Notes: generated by a model not told the origin, from the letters alone. A stretch of 64,000 nt of DNA from Paenibacillus sp. KS-LC4 (GCF_036894955.1 NZ_CP145905.1:3986501-4050500), one strand, 5' to 3'. Shown: positions 1-10,258, counted from the stretch's first letter. Numbers and translations: made by a program.

Positions 1-806
1 CGGGCCTGCTTGCCAACTTCCTTGAGCAAGGCACCCTTCTTGCCGATAATAATGCCCTTCTGGGAGTCGCGCTCCACATAGATGACACAGCCAATATACA
101 CTACGCCATTCTCCTGCACCTTCATGTCCTCAATCGCAACCGCAATGGAATGTGGAATTTCCTCACGCGTCATATGCAAAATTTTCTCACGCACTAGCTC
201 CGTTACAACGAATTGCTCCGGGTGATCTGTAATTTGATCGGCAGGATAATATTGCGGGCCTTCTGGCAAATAGCGAACCAGTTGATCCATCAGCGTCGCC
301 ACATTATTGCCTTGCAAAGCCGAGATTGGAATGATCTCCGCAAAATCATGCAGATCTTTATATTGCGTAATAATCGGCAGCAGCTGCTCCGGCTCGATTT
401 TGTCGATTTTGTTCAGCACGAGAAAAATCGGTGTTTTAACCTTTTTTAATTGCTCGATAATAAAGCGGTCGCCTCCGCCAATGCCATCAGCTACATCAAC
501 GAGGAAAAGAGCCGCTTCGACCTCCTGAAGCGCGCTTTGCGCGGTTTTCATCATGTAGTCGCCAAGCTTGGACTGCGGCTTGTGTATGCCAGGCGTGTCC
601 AGAAATACGATTTGCGTATTGTCTTTCGTATATACGCCATGGATTTTGTTGCGCGTCGTTTGGGGCTTGTCCGACATAATGGCAATTTTTTGCCCAATTA
701 GATGATTCATCAGCGTAGACTTGCCCACATTAGGTCGGCCGATGATGGCTACAAAGCCGGAACGAAATTTGCCGTTTGTACGGTTGTCAGTTGTAGGTGT
801 ACTCAT
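1..806 (-). CDS. era: GTPase Era, C-terminus cut by window edge
   Basis: Era is a Ras-like GTPase that binds the 3' end of 16S rRNA and helps mature the small ribosomal subunit. The translated N-terminal part shows the P-loop GRPNVGKST at residues 23-31, the G3 motif DTPGIHKP and the G4 motif NKID, followed by the linker and the start of the KH domain ([13 protein letters not shown]). About 268 codons are present; the last 30 or so and the stop lie outside the window. The ATG overlaps the cdd stop by one base (TAATG), so translation is probably coupled. The order cdd-era matches B. subtilis. Confidence 0.96.
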   Translation of the reverse strand, partial: MSTPTTDNRTNGKFRSGFVAIIGRPNVGKSTLMNHLIGQKIAIMSDKPQTTRNKIHGVYTKDNTQIVFLDTPGIHKPQSKLGDYMMKTAQSALQEVEAALFLVDVADGIGGGDRFIIEQLKKVKTPIFLVLNKIDKIEPEQLLPIITQYKDLHDFAEIIPISALQGNNVATLMDQLVRYLPEGPQYYPADQITDHPEQFVVTELVREKILHMTREEIPHSIAVAIEDMKVQENGVVYIGCVIYVERDSQKGIIIGKKGALLKEVGKQA

Positions 807-1252
807 TAGGCTTCCTTTTGCCCCTTTTTCAATACCATTGGTGTAAATGCTCCAGGCAGCAAGTCCGAGACGGTCGAAATTGACCAGTTTCCTCGCAGAT
901 TGCCCATAATGACTGGCGTATCCGGGTAAAGCAACTCAACGAGCACCTGGCGGCAAATTCCACATGGCGTTATAGGTTCTTCCGTATTTCCAATAACCGC
1001 TATTGCCTGAAATTGACCTGGCTGCTTGCCATCGGCAATGGCCCGAAACATAGCTGTGCGCTCCGCGCAGTTGCCAGGACCATAAGCGGCATTTTCAACA
1101 TTGCAGCCAAAGTGGACATGCCCGTCGTTATCCAGCAGGGCAGCGCCAACATTAAATTTGGAATATGGGGTATATGCCCGCGTCATCGCCTCGCCTGCCT
1201 GATTAAGCAGCGCAGCATAATTCTCCTGTAAACCTTCATAAGTAACTGTCAT
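806..1252 (-). CDS. cdd: Cytidine deaminase
   Basis: Deaminates cytidine and deoxycytidine to uridine and deoxyuridine in pyrimidine salvage; a cytosolic tetramer in this family. The 148-residue protein carries the zinc-site signature: Cys62-Ala-Glu64, where the Glu is the catalytic proton shuttle, and Pro-Cys97-Gly-Ile-Cys100. The substrate-binding [11 protein letters not shown] segment lies just before it. Length is slightly above the 130-136 residues of short homotetrameric Cdd proteins. It sits between dgkA (21 bases upstream) and era (one-base overlap), as in B. subtilis. Confidence 0.96.
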   Translation of the reverse strand: MTVTYEGLQENYAALLNQAGEAMTRAYTPYSKFNVGAALLDNDGHVHFGCNVENAAYGPGNCAERTAMFRAIADGKQPGQFQAIAVIGNTEEPITPCGICRQVLVELLYPDTPVIMGNLRGNWSISTVSDLLPGAFTPMVLKKGQKEA

Positions 1253-1273
1253 TTATTAGTAGCTCCCTTAAAA

Positions 1274-1645
1274 TTACTGACTTCCCGCCGTTATTACTTG
1301 CCACAATGGCGGGCCAAGAATAATAAAACCAATGAAGACGGCAAAGCATGCTGCCAGCAGTACAGCGCCAGCAGCAACATCCTTTGCCGTCTTAGCGAGC
1401 GCATGGCGCTCCGGGCTTGCAAGATCCACAACCTTTTCCACCGCAGTATTGATCATTTCTGCTACGATAACGAGTGCCATCGTGAGCAGCAGCAGTGCCC
1501 ATTCCATACCTGAAAGCGATAGAAAAGCACCGAGCAGAATGACGGAAGCAGCGACCAGCACATGAATGCGCATATGGCGCTCATTTTGCACACCAAATGC
1601 TATACCCGCCCACGCAAATCCTAAACTGCGCATGAATTTTTTCAT
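1274..1645 (-). CDS. dgkA: Undecaprenol/diacylglycerol kinase, DgkA family
   Basis: Small integral membrane kinase. In Gram-positive bacteria this family phosphorylates undecaprenol, returning lipid carrier to cell-wall synthesis. The 123 residues contain three hydrophobic segments (about 30-45, 49-68 and 90-113) and the catalytic signature AEMINTAVEKVVD at 62-74, with the conserved Glu70. The start codon overlaps the ybeY stop by one base (TAATG), which suggests coupling. Undecaprenol rather than diacylglycerol as substrate is inferred from Gram-positive relatives. Confidence 0.93.
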   Translation of the reverse strand: MKKFMRSLGFAWAGIAFGVQNERHMRIHVLVAASVILLGAFLSLSGMEWALLLLTMALVIVAEMINTAVEKVVDLASPERHALAKTAKDVAAGAVLLAACFAVFIGFIILGPPLWQVITAGSQ

Positions 1646-2142
1646 TAACGCGACAAGCCTGCCTTCGAAAGCACCGCTTCCTGCTTGCTCGTCATCACGG
1701 CCTCATCGCTTTCCGTCTCGTGATCATAACCGATTAAATGCAGAAAGCCGTGCACGAATAGGAAGCCGATTTCACGCTCCAGCGAGTGACCATACTCCTC
1801 GCTTTGCTCAACTGCCTTCTCCACGGAGATAATGATGTCGCCAAGCATGCCCGATATAGGATCGATCTCATCTTCGCTTTCCACTTCAAAAATGATGTCC
1901 AGTTCATCCGTGCCGTCATCCTGCATTGCAAATGACAGAACATCAGTAGGACGATCTATATTGCGGTAATCGCGATTCAACTGATGAATTTGCTCATTAT
2001 CGGTGAAAGTCAGCGTCACTTCGCCCGTTGTCATCCCCTCCGCTTCACCAGCCAGCTGAAGCAGCTGCTCCAAACGGCCGATCCAGGCCTCGGGAATTTC
2101 GACCTTATTCTGCTCATTGCTATAATCCAGCTGCAAACTCAT
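1645..2142 (-). CDS. ybeY: Endoribonuclease YbeY, rRNA maturation factor
   Basis: A metal-dependent endoribonuclease needed for 16S rRNA 3'-end maturation and ribosome quality control. The 165-residue protein has the family signature HGFLHLIGYDH, with metal-binding His131, His135 and His141, preceded by the conserved RPTDVLSF block at 64-71. Its ATG overlaps the pgpH stop in an ATGA arrangement (four bases shared), and its stop overlaps the dgkA start. It sits in one tight operon with era, which acts on the same rRNA end. Confidence 0.95.
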   Translation of the reverse strand: MSLQLDYSNEQNKVEIPEAWIGRLEQLLQLAGEAEGMTTGEVTLTFTDNEQIHQLNRDYRNIDRPTDVLSFAMQDDGTDELDIIFEVESEDEIDPISGMLGDIIISVEKAVEQSEEYGHSLEREIGFLFVHGFLHLIGYDHETESDEAVMTSKQEAVLSKAGLSR

Positions 2143-4397
2143 GCTAAACGCTCCTTTGACTTAACATCCTCAGGGTACTCAATACGGGAATGAAAAATCC
2201 CAATGACGCTTTCCTTGAGCGACTGTGCGATTTTGTCCAGCTCCTTGAGCGTCAAATCGCATTCATTGTATTGATTGTCGTCCAGTCTGCTTTTGATGAT
2301 TTTGTTGATCATCGCTTCTACTTGCTCAACCGTAGGGCTGCGCAGGCTGCGGACAGCCGCTTCCACGCAATCGGCAATGCCGACCACGGCAGCTTCCTTC
2401 GACTGCGCTTTCGGGCCGGGATAGCGGAAGTCATCCTCCGTAAATGAAGGCTCCTCCCCCTGCTCCTCAGCCTGCTTAAGCGCCTTGTAATAAAAGAATT
2501 TCAGCGAAGTCGTGCCATGATGCTGCTCGGCAATATCACGAATAGGCTTTGGAATATTGTGCGCCTTTAGCATATCGACGCCGTCCCGCGCATGGGCGCA
2601 AATGATCGACCGGCTGAGCTTTGGATCAATTGAATCATGCGGATTTTCCATGTTAGTCTGATTTTCAATAAAATAATTCGGCCGCTTCGTCTTCCCTATG
2701 TCATGGTAGAACGAGCCTACACGGCAAAGCAGCCCGTCCGCCCCGATGGACTCAGCCGCAGCCTCCGACAAATTGCCGACCATGACGCTGTGATGATACG
2801 TTCCCGGTGTCTCCGTTAGCAGCTTGCGCAGCAGCGGATGGTTCGGGTTAGACAGCTCGACAAGCTTGAGCGCCGACAAAATGCCAAATGTCACTTCAAA
2901 AAACGGCATAAGGCCAATAACAAGCACAGCTGTAAGCAAGCCGCTCGCAAAAGCAAAGCAAAGCGAATACACAAGAGGCCCCTGATCCAGCCGCTCCGTC
3001 AGCAGCATAAGCATTAGCACGGAAAACGTGCCAAACAGGCTGACCATAATGCCTGCCTTTAATATCGTCGACCGCTGGCTTGCTCGATGAATCGAGAAGA
3101 TAGCTGCGACGGATACAACGATAATAACAAAGCCGTATTGAAAATCAAAAATTTGATTTTGACCCGTACCCGAGTTCAGCACAATACTGCCGATAATCGC
3201 AAACAGAATCGAGCTGATCAACGCCAAATGCATATCCAGCAGCAGCGTTATCAGCATCGTTCCCAGCGCCGCCGGAGCGAGGAAGCCAACGTACGGAATC
3301 TCATCCGTCTGAATCAATGAAATAATGATCATCACAACGATATTGATCAAATAAATGAGCCACAGCATTAAAATTTGAGCATTATTATATTTGGGCTTGA
3401 GCCCAGAAATCCCGCCCGACTGATGCAAATAGCCATACATTGCCGCGATGAACAAAATCGACAAAATAAGCAAGCCAAGCTGCGGCCAATAATTGCGTTT
3501 ATCCTGGAGAAGCGCCGAATCCTTCAGCAGCTCATACATTTCAGGCGTAATGACTTGACCGCGCTTGACGAGAACGTCGCCTTCCTTGATGACAACCTGA
3601 GGCGTGTTTTTCTTCGCCTGAATTTTCGCTTCATCCGTTGCATCCTTATCCAGAAAACGGTTCGGCATAATCGAGAAACGTGCCAGCTCTTGCACGATTT
3701 CACGGCTAGTCCGATCGGAGAGGGAGCTTGCGTTAACCAGCTCCGCCACACGGGTACGCGCAGCATCAGCGCTGCGGAGCTGCTCGCTCATTAGCTTGCG
3801 CACAATCTCCTGCGCTACCTGGCGCATTTCCGTGATTGAGTCTAGCGACATCCGCGGCATTTTATAAAACGTTTCCTCTGGAATCGCATATTCCTGTTCT
3901 TTAATTACGACCGCCATCTCATCAAGCAGCGTATCGCTATAAGTGCCATTGCCTTTATTCACCTTGACGAAATTATCGACAAAATCGGGATACCGGCCGG
4001 GAATTTCATTGCGGTATATATCGATTTTATTTTGCGTCGTAACCTGATCGTCCTGATTCAACTGCTCCATGCGCGAAAATATCTCGTTTAACAGCAGCTC
4101 GCTGCGCAGCGCAACGTTCGAGTAGATTGCATCTACGCGGTTCGCTGCTTCCTCCTGCGCCTGAAGCGTCGCCTTGCTGTCCGGTATTTGGTGGGGAGCA
4201 ACGATATCCTTCTCGCTGGCAACGCCCTCATGAATATCATAGGTTTCCGGAACGAGATGCGGAGCGAGACTGAAATAAAACAGCAACACAAATAATAACA
4301 TGAGCACGAAGCGGACAGCTACGCTCTGTTTCCACCCCGCAGCCTTGGTGCTCTGCAGGTTCCCCTGTTTACCGGAATGATTCTGGTTCTGGTTCAT
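2139..4397 (-). CDS. pgpH: 7TM-HD cyclic-di-AMP phosphodiesterase PgpH
   Basis: A membrane phosphodiesterase of the 7TM-HD family (YqfF in B. subtilis); relatives hydrolyse c-di-AMP, which controls potassium and osmotic balance. The 752 residues show one N-terminal membrane segment (about 28-48), a large extracytoplasmic region, a cluster of hydrophobic helices at roughly 305-510, then a cytoplasmic HD domain with GTYHHS near 540, FYHDIGK with the His-Asp pair near 565, and EQHHGT further on. It lies between phoH and ybeY as in B. subtilis. Substrate is inferred from family members. Confidence 0.93.
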   Translation of the reverse strand: MNQNQNHSGKQGNLQSTKAAGWKQSVAVRFVLMLLFVLLFYFSLAPHLVPETYDIHEGVASEKDIVAPHQIPDSKATLQAQEEAANRVDAIYSNVALRSELLLNEIFSRMEQLNQDDQVTTQNKIDIYRNEIPGRYPDFVDNFVKVNKGNGTYSDTLLDEMAVVIKEQEYAIPEETFYKMPRMSLDSITEMRQVAQEIVRKLMSEQLRSADAARTRVAELVNASSLSDRTSREIVQELARFSIMPNRFLDKDATDEAKIQAKKNTPQVVIKEGDVLVKRGQVITPEMYELLKDSALLQDKRNYWPQLGLLILSILFIAAMYGYLHQSGGISGLKPKYNNAQILMLWLIYLINIVVMIIISLIQTDEIPYVGFLAPAALGTMLITLLLDMHLALISSILFAIIGSIVLNSGTGQNQIFDFQYGFVIIVVSVAAIFSIHRASQRSTILKAGIMVSLFGTFSVLMLMLLTERLDQGPLVYSLCFAFASGLLTAVLVIGLMPFFEVTFGILSALKLVELSNPNHPLLRKLLTETPGTYHHSVMVGNLSEAAAESIGADGLLCRVGSFYHDIGKTKRPNYFIENQTNMENPHDSIDPKLSRSIICAHARDGVDMLKAHNIPKPIRDIAEQHHGTTSLKFFYYKALKQAEEQGEEPSFTEDDFRYPGPKAQSKEAAVVGIADCVEAAVRSLRSPTVEQVEAMINKIIKSRLDDNQYNECDLTLKELDKIAQSLKESVIGIFHSRIEYPEDVKSKERLA

Positions 4398-4414
4398 GGA
4401 GCGGACATTCCTCT

Positions 4415-5386
4415 CTATGCTTTGTTCTCAGCGTCCTGATTGTAGGCGACAATGATTTTCTGCACTAAGGAGTGACGGACAACATCCTGCTCGGAAAAAA
4501 AGATAAAGCCAAGTTCGTCTATATTTTGCAAAATTCGCTGTGCCTCTATTAAACCTGAGTTTTTCCCTCTTGGCAAATCAATTTGTGTCACGTCGCCGGT
4601 AATAACCATCTTGGAGCCGAAGCCTAGCCGTGTCAAAAACATCTTCATTTGCTCCGGCGTCGTGTTCTGGGCTTCATCCAAAATAATAAAGGAATCATCA
4701 AGGGTCCGTCCTCGCATGTAAGCAAGAGGGGCAACCTCAATCGTGCCGCGCTCAAAAGCCTTTACCGTCTGCTCAGGTCCCAGCACATCATGCAGGGCAT
4801 CATAAAGCGGACGCAAGTAAGGATCGACCTTCTCCTGTAAATCGCCTGGCAGAAAGCCGAGATTTTCCCCTGCCTCGACAGCTGGCCTTGTCAGAATAAT
4901 TCGCTTCACCAAGCCCTGCTTTAAGGCGGCTACAGCGAGCACGACAGCCAGGTAGGTTTTTCCTGTGCCGGCTGGACCAATCCCGAATACGACATCATGC
5001 TTGTGAATGGTCTTTACATAATGGCGCTGGCCGATTGTCTTAACCCGGATGGGCTTGCCGCGAAACGTCGTTGTAATTTCAGCCTTGAATAAATCAAGAA
5101 GCTCTTCTGCCTGCATTGTACGGGCCAAATCAAGCGCATACATCATGTCCCGCTCTGAAGGCATGTAGCCGCCTCTTACCAGCTGCAGCATGACGCTGAA
5201 CAGCTGCTCAAGCGAGCGTACCTCCTGCACAGCACCGGAAATGACGATTTCTGCCTCACGAGATGTAATGGAGGACTCGCACTGCGCCTCTACCAGTCTC
5301 AGGAACTTGTCCTGTGGACCAAATACCGCTAATCCTTCTCCCGCGTTTTCCAGCGGAATTCTGACGACTATTGTTTCATTTTGCAA
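4415..5386 (-). CDS. phoH: PhoH family ATPase
   Basis: A P-loop ATPase of the PhoH/YqfE family. The exact role is unsettled; relatives are linked to RNA metabolism, which fits the ybeY-era neighbourhood. The 323-residue protein has Walker A GPAGTGKT at 137-144, the following RPAVEAGENLGFLPGD segment, and Walker B with FIILDEAQNT near 235. The N-terminal 100 residues form the RNA-binding-like module usual for this family. It starts 6 bases after the yqfD stop and is followed by pgpH. Confidence 0.94.
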   Translation of the reverse strand: MQNETIVVRIPLENAGEGLAVFGPQDKFLRLVEAQCESSITSREAEIVISGAVQEVRSLEQLFSVMLQLVRGGYMPSERDMMYALDLARTMQAEELLDLFKAEITTTFRGKPIRVKTIGQRHYVKTIHKHDVVFGIGPAGTGKTYLAVVLAVAALKQGLVKRIILTRPAVEAGENLGFLPGDLQEKVDPYLRPLYDALHDVLGPEQTVKAFERGTIEVAPLAYMRGRTLDDSFIILDEAQNTTPEQMKMFLTRLGFGSKMVITGDVTQIDLPRGKNSGLIEAQRILQNIDELGFIFFSEQDVVRHSLVQKIIVAYNQDAENKA

Positions 5387-5392
5387 ACAACC

Positions 5393-6586
5393 TCAATCTC
5401 CTTGCATCTGGACTAGGGGCATCTCTTTCACAATGGATTGCTCTACTTCAAAAAGAACTTTCATATAAACTTTACCATTCTCCGTCTTTTCATGCAAAAC
5501 AATTTCATCCCGGATGACCGCATCGCTGCCCGCTTTCGTCATTACATTCGCTTTCGCCTGCAAAATTCCGCCCGCACGCGCTTCATCCGCTGATAGTTTC
5601 AGCTCTTCCATATGTACTTCCCTTACCGTCTGCTTCATCCGGCCGAAGGGCAGAACGATGCTTTTAATGTTTGCCTGATCCTCCTCCACGATCGTCTCCG
5701 ACTGCTCGTACGGATTTTTGCCGTAGCCGCTCACCTGCAGCGCTCTGCCTGCAATGACGATGTACCACTTCTGCTTTTTTTCCCCTGTATATACTTTAAC
5801 CTGCTGCGACATCGGTGAAGCAATATTAAATTCATACCAGACTAGCCCGCGTACCGAGCCCTTTGCCACAACCGTTTGCGTATAAGCGCCTCCGCCCAGC
5901 GTGCCTGAAATCAACGTTTGTCCTTTTTTGACCTTCGCATTTTTCTTTACGACAGCACGACCGCGTTCCGTATATATTTCCGTAATGACCGCATCGGCTG
6001 ACGCAATGAGGTGGCGGGGATTTTCCAATTCTCGATGCTCCGGTTCTGTCGTTTCCGCCACTTGGATGAGGATTCTCGTTCCTTTCTTCTCGACCCCAAT
6101 CCACGTTGCTTTTGGCAGCTTGTTGACGAGTCTTTTGGAAATAATGTCCATATCCTGCAAACGGAACGACCATTGGAGCGGGAAAATCCCCTCCTGCCTT
6201 GCCGCCTCTATAATTTCCTCCTCGGTTAATTTCAAGTTCCCCTTAACCTCAACCGACCATACAAGCGAGGAAAGCAGGTAGATGCCTATGAAAAACAAAG
6301 CAATGCCTGCGATGAAAAATTTCCTTTTTTCCAGCCTAACCAGCCAAAACGGCATGCCTTGCCGCTTAACGACATGCGCCCTGCAGCCTGTCTCCTTTAA
6401 AAAAGGCTTTAAGCGAAAATAATCGCTCACAGACACATCAAACTGCAGCTTGCCATCGCCCGTCCAACCGATGGACGCAAGCGCAAGCCCCCCTTCGAGA
6501 GCACGATTCACAAGCCGCTCAGGTTGTCCGCCCCTGATATTAACCGTAACGACGCCGAGTACCCAGTCCGACCATTTCAGCTTCAT
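5393..6586 (-). CDS. yqfD: Sporulation protein YqfD
   Basis: Membrane-anchored sporulation protein; in B. subtilis yqfC-yqfD is expressed in the mother cell under SigmaE, and its biochemical role is unknown. The 397-residue protein has a cytoplasmic N-terminal domain of about 90 residues, one membrane helix at roughly 91-111, and a long extracytoplasmic region starting with a POTRA/FtsQ-like beta module (VEVKGNLKLTEEEII). It begins 12 bases downstream of yqfC, so the two should be co-transcribed. Confidence 0.92.
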   Translation of the reverse strand: MKLKWSDWVLGVVTVNIRGGQPERLVNRALEGGLALASIGWTGDGKLQFDVSVSDYFRLKPFLKETGCRAHVVKRQGMPFWLVRLEKRKFFIAGIALFFIGIYLLSSLVWSVEVKGNLKLTEEEIIEAARQEGIFPLQWSFRLQDMDIISKRLVNKLPKATWIGVEKKGTRILIQVAETTEPEHRELENPRHLIASADAVITEIYTERGRAVVKKNAKVKKGQTLISGTLGGGAYTQTVVAKGSVRGLVWYEFNIASPMSQQVKVYTGEKKQKWYIVIAGRALQVSGYGKNPYEQSETIVEEDQANIKSIVLPFGRMKQTVREVHMEELKLSADEARAGGILQAKANVMTKAGSDAVIRDEIVLHEKTENGKVYMKVLFEVEQSIVKEMPLVQMQGD

Positions 6587-6598
6587 GCCGCTCCCCTC

Positions 6599-6877
6599 CT
6601 ACTCCCGCAAGGCTATGCCTGTAATTTGACCTTCAATAAAAACCTCTTCCGTCCAAATCGTTCGAATGACGAGCGAGCTTCCCGTCACCTCAAGCTCGCC
6701 CTTGCTGAGTGCAAGCCTAAGCTGCTCGCTAGAAAAATGGATAACGCCGCGATGGTTCTCAATATATAACTGGCGATCGCCGATCATCGTCAGCCGTGGA
6801 AGATCATAGACGACATCCTGGGGCAAATCCAGAATATCCGCTGTCATTTTGCGAAGTTTGCGTTTTAAACGGTTCAT
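6599..6877 (-). CDS. yqfC: Sporulation protein YqfC
   Basis: Small sporulation protein of unknown mechanism, partner gene of yqfD. The conserved core DLPRLTMIGDRQLYIENHRG and the beta-rich C-terminus match the YqfC family. I chose the ATG at 6877, giving 92 residues, because family members begin with a short basic stretch (here MNRLKRKLRK). The frame stays open 17 codons further, but that extension is unlike the family. A GGGGG ribosome site lies about 14 bases upstream, farther than usual, so the start is less certain than the gene. Confidence 0.9.
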   Translation of the reverse strand: MNRLKRKLRKMTADILDLPQDVVYDLPRLTMIGDRQLYIENHRGVIHFSSEQLRLALSKGELEVTGSSLVIRTIWTEEVFIEGQITGIALRE

Positions 6878-6977
6878 AGGTAAAGGATCGTCCCCCTTAT
6901 CACGCTCGCCAGACGTTAAATATGACACAAGGCCATTATCGTACTATATCAAGCTATGCGCGGGGTGCTGATTTTAT

Positions 6978-7036
6978 GAAAAATAGCGCAGCCTTCAGTC
7001 ATCCGCAGTGGATTTCTGAAAGCTGCGCTATTTAAA
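6978..7036 (-). terminator. Terminator downstream of the 7050-7586 gene
   Basis: A 12-bp perfect stem (AAATAGCGCAGC at 6981-6992 with its complement at 7022-7033) is followed on the minus strand by a short T-rich stretch. It separates the unknown membrane-anchored gene from yqfC-yqfD, implying that the latter has its own promoter. Confidence 0.75.
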
Positions 7037-7049
7037 AGAAAAGCTACTA

Positions 7050-7586
7050 TTATCTGACCTTGCCATAAGGCCGCTTCGATTTCGGCGGGCCCAATATTTC
7101 TGACCAGATAACCGCCTTGCGGAGCTCATCAGCGCTCAAAGGCGCTAAACGCGTGTCAGGAACAGCCTCAGCGTCGCTGCTAGCCTGGCTGCTGCGCCTT
7201 GCGGCCGCTTCACGCTGCTGTGACACAGTTACAGCGGCTTGCTGCTGCTGCGAGCGCTCAAGCGCTCTAGCGAGCTCTGACAGGCGATGCTGCTTCTCAC
7301 GCTCAGCCTCCTCCTCTGCTTGGCGATAGGAAATTGACCGTTCCTCATAATCAGAGTCGTCTTCCCATTCCTGATATGCCTCTTGATCAAAGCGGCCAGA
7401 CTGCTGCTCCATAGCTGTACCTTGCTTCGGATAGGCAGGATCAGAAGCGCTTTGACCGTTAAAATCCGGCATTCGCGGATTGCTCCGTTTTTTTGCACTG
7501 ACCCGATTAAAGATCGACAGGAGAAAGCCGCCGACAATAACGACGAAATAAATATTTTTTGTAATAAATTCAAATACATGTTCCAC
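7050..7586 (-). CDS. Hypothetical membrane-anchored protein
   Basis: I do not recognise a named family. The 178-residue product has one N-terminal membrane helix (about 12-28), a polar and acidic stretch, a glutamine/glutamate-rich segment at roughly 85-130 that looks like a coiled coil, and a compact basic C-terminus with LRKAVIWSEILGPP. The most likely start is GTG at 7586, 10 bases after a GGAGGTGA ribosome site. It lies 55 bases after the floA stop, so it could be expressed with floA-nfeD. The C-terminal block is the best candidate for a conserved functional element. Confidence 0.72.
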   Translation of the reverse strand: MEHVFEFITKNIYFVVIVGGFLLSIFNRVSAKKRSNPRMPDFNGQSASDPAYPKQGTAMEQQSGRFDQEAYQEWEDDSDYEERSISYRQAEEEAEREKQHRLSELARALERSQQQQAAVTVSQQREAAARRSSQASSDAEAVPDTRLAPLSADELRKAVIWSEILGPPKSKRPYGKVR

Positions 7587-7641
7587 TGGTTCAGATTCAC
7601 CTCCAGGGTAAGCCGCTACGCCTGTGCTTTATTTGCCATCC

Positions 7642-8634
7642 TTAATTGTCATTTTTTTCAGTTGGGGCGTCGCTCTTGCCGATGGAATTACGCATTTGTG
7701 TATCCGACTCCAGGTTTTTAAGATTCAAATAATCCATGACGCCGATTTTTCCGTTTTTGAGCGCTTCAGCCATAGCTACTGGTACTTGCGATTCGGATTC
7801 TACGACCTTCGCCCGCATTTCTACTACGCGCGCCTTCATCTCCTGCTCCTGTGCAACTGCCATTGCCCGGCGTTCCTCCGCTTTCGCTTGGGCAATCCGT
7901 TTGTCAGCCTCCGCTTGCTCGGTTTGAAGATGGGCACCAATATTTTTACCTACATCAACATCTGCAATATCAATGGACAAAATTTCGAATGCTGTTCCAG
8001 CATCAAGCCCTTTGCCGAGTACGGTGCGGGAAATCATGTCCGGGTTTTCAAGAACGTCTTTATGCGAATTTGATGAACCAACCGTCGTAACGATACCTTC
8101 CCCGACACGAGCAATAATAGTCTCTTCACCGGCACCACCGACAAGTCGCTCAATGTTGGCACGTACCGTAACACGCGCTTTAACTTTAACCTCAATACCG
8201 TCCTTCGCTACTGCCGCAACCGTCGGCGTCTCAATGACGCGCGGATTAACACTCATTTGTACCGCTTGAAGCACATCTCGTCCAGCTAGATCAATGGCTG
8301 CCGCACGCTCAAATACGAGCGGGATATTGGCACGCTGTGCCGCAATCAATGCATTGACAACGCGGTCAACGTTACCGCCTGCAAGAAAATGGCTTTCCAG
8401 CTGATTAATATTCAATCCAAGGCCGGCTTTCGTAGCCTTAATGAGCGGATTAACAATCCGGCTCGGGACAACTCGGCGCAAGCGCATGGCAACGAGCGTA
8501 ATAATACCGATACGAACACCCGACGCAAGTGCAGAAATCCAGAGCATAATTGGAAAAAAGCTCAGGAATACGGACAACGCAATAATAACAATAACCGCTA
8601 AAATCAATATAGATACAACCGGATCCAGACCCAT
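7642..8634 (-). CDS. floA: Flotillin-like protein FloA
   Basis: A membrane scaffold of the flotillin-like FloA (YqfA) family, which organises functional membrane microdomains. The 330 residues comprise an N-terminal hydrophobic hairpin or anchor (about 8-45), an SPFH-like domain, and a C-terminal helical stretch rich in Ala, Glu and Arg ([20 protein letters not shown]) that drives oligomerisation. The partner nfeD lies immediately upstream, 47 bases away. NfeD-flotillin pairing is typical of this family. Confidence 0.95.
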   Translation of the reverse strand: MGLDPVVSILILAVIVIIALSVFLSFFPIMLWISALASGVRIGIITLVAMRLRRVVPSRIVNPLIKATKAGLGLNINQLESHFLAGGNVDRVVNALIAAQRANIPLVFERAAAIDLAGRDVLQAVQMSVNPRVIETPTVAAVAKDGIEVKVKARVTVRANIERLVGGAGEETIIARVGEGIVTTVGSSNSHKDVLENPDMISRTVLGKGLDAGTAFEILSIDIADVDVGKNIGAHLQTEQAEADKRIAQAKAEERRAMAVAQEQEMKARVVEMRAKVVESESQVPVAMAEALKNGKIGVMDYLNLKNLESDTQMRNSIGKSDAPTEKNDN

Positions 8635-8681
8635 TTATAAATACCTCCATTGCTTTAGTTAAGCGCTGATTCGCGCTTATG

Positions 8682-10070
8682 TTATGCTTTCATTATCTCT
8701 TTCACAACGACCCAAGTGCCTTCCGCTTTGATGACGACAACAGATGCCCCAGTTGAAATAAACTCACCTGACGTTACGACATCAATCCGCTTATCGCCAA
8801 TTTGTACCGTCCCGGCAGGTCTTAGCGGAGTAAGCGTAACTCCCTCAAGTCCCATTAGGCTGTCTTTCTCATCCGCGGATACATAGCCCTCTTCCTTCGT
8901 CAGCTTATCGCGAAGAATGAATTTATTCCAAATGCCTCTATGTCTATATTTTCTGAAAATATAATACATCACAAGAACAGCTACAACGAGTGCTGTGACG
9001 AGCGAGATAAATGCCGTCATCGGATCCGATGCTGCGGTAATCACACCAGCAACGAGTGCTGCGCCGCCTAGCAGTCCCAAAATGCCGAAGCTTGGAACAA
9101 ATACTTCAATAATAAGTAAGGCCAAGCCGATAACGAACAGCACAATTGACTCCATGCCTGCAAATCCGGCAACATAATGACCGAAGAAATACAAGCTGAA
9201 AGAAATGATGCCTAGAATGCCCGGCACACCAAAGCCTGGCATTAGAAGCTCAACTACGATGCCCGCAATACCAAGGATGAGCAGCACAGTCATCACATAC
9301 GGATTAACGAGCCAGCGTGATACCTTCTCCGCGAGCGATGGCTCAAACGAAATAAGCTGCTTCTGATCAAGCTTCAGCCATGTAATAGCTTCCCCTACAG
9401 AAGCTGCTATATGCTCTGCGTAGCCGCTAGCCAGCGCCTCGTCGGCGGATAGGGATAATATTTCTCCTGCCGGCTTCTCTATGCCTGCTTTCGGCAAGCT
9501 GACCGCCACTGTCGTATCCACCATGGCAGCTGCAATATTCGCATCTCGTCCATTCAGCTTTGCAGCCTCCATCATCGTCTTCGTCCAATAGGAGATGATC
9601 TTCGGGTTATCAATCAGCTCACCTTCGCCATTAACGACAGCCGCTGCGCCAATTGTGCTCCCCGGCTCCATTACAATATTTTGCGCATTGAGCGCAATAT
9701 ACGTACCTGCCGACACCGCCTTGCCTTCAATATAGGCAGTTGTAGGAATTGCGCTTTTGCGGATGACCTCCCCGATCTCCTCTGCGCTGGTTACTTCTCC
9801 GCCGAACGTGTTAATAACGAGAACGACACGTTCCGCTTTTGCTTCGGCCGCTTCTTTGTAAGCGCGCTCCAAAAAGGATTTAAGCCCGCTCTCAATCGTC
9901 TGTTTGACGGGAACAATGTAGACCGCTCCACCAGCCTCATCCGCAGCAAGCTGCTGTGCCTTTACAGGCTGCATACCGACCAGCAAACCGCTGCCTAAGG
10001 CGACAACCAATGCTGAAAAAACAGCTAATTTCGCCCAGAAAGCGGTTTGGCGCCATTTTTTTATATTCAA
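8682..10070 (-). CDS. NfeD-type membrane serine protease
   Basis: A long-form NfeD protein. It has an N-terminal signal or anchor (about 15-33), a ClpP-like protease domain with the predicted nucleophile in EGKAVSAGTYIAL (Ser near 119) and a downstream Lys for a Ser-Lys dyad, four or five membrane helices (about 255-380), and a C-terminal OB-fold NfeD domain (from about 405, with GLEGVTLTPLRPAG). At 462 residues it fits the full-length class rather than the short, protease-less class. It corresponds to B. subtilis YqeZ and is co-directional with floA. Confidence 0.93.
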   Translation of the reverse strand: MNIKKWRQTAFWAKLAVFSALVVALGSGLLVGMQPVKAQQLAADEAGGAVYIVPVKQTIESGLKSFLERAYKEAAEAKAERVVLVINTFGGEVTSAEEIGEVIRKSAIPTTAYIEGKAVSAGTYIALNAQNIVMEPGSTIGAAAVVNGEGELIDNPKIISYWTKTMMEAAKLNGRDANIAAAMVDTTVAVSLPKAGIEKPAGEILSLSADEALASGYAEHIAASVGEAITWLKLDQKQLISFEPSLAEKVSRWLVNPYVMTVLLILGIAGIVVELLMPGFGVPGILGIISFSLYFFGHYVAGFAGMESIVLFVIGLALLIIEVFVPSFGILGLLGGAALVAGVITAASDPMTAFISLVTALVVAVLVMYYIFRKYRHRGIWNKFILRDKLTKEEGYVSADEKDSLMGLEGVTLTPLRPAGTVQIGDKRIDVVTSGEFISTGASVVVIKAEGTWVVVKEIMKA

Positions 10071-10258
10071 CCTTCCACCCCTCCTTTATATCCATTATAT
10101 TCGTTATTACGATGGATTACCCTGAAACGTTGCAAAATAAGCTTAAATAGCTTACACCAACTTACGCCAGCTGATCTTTCTAATAAGAAAACACACATTT
10201 TTTTATCCGCATCCACCTATGAATGACTGCATCAAGCGCAAACGGCTGTCGTCTAAAA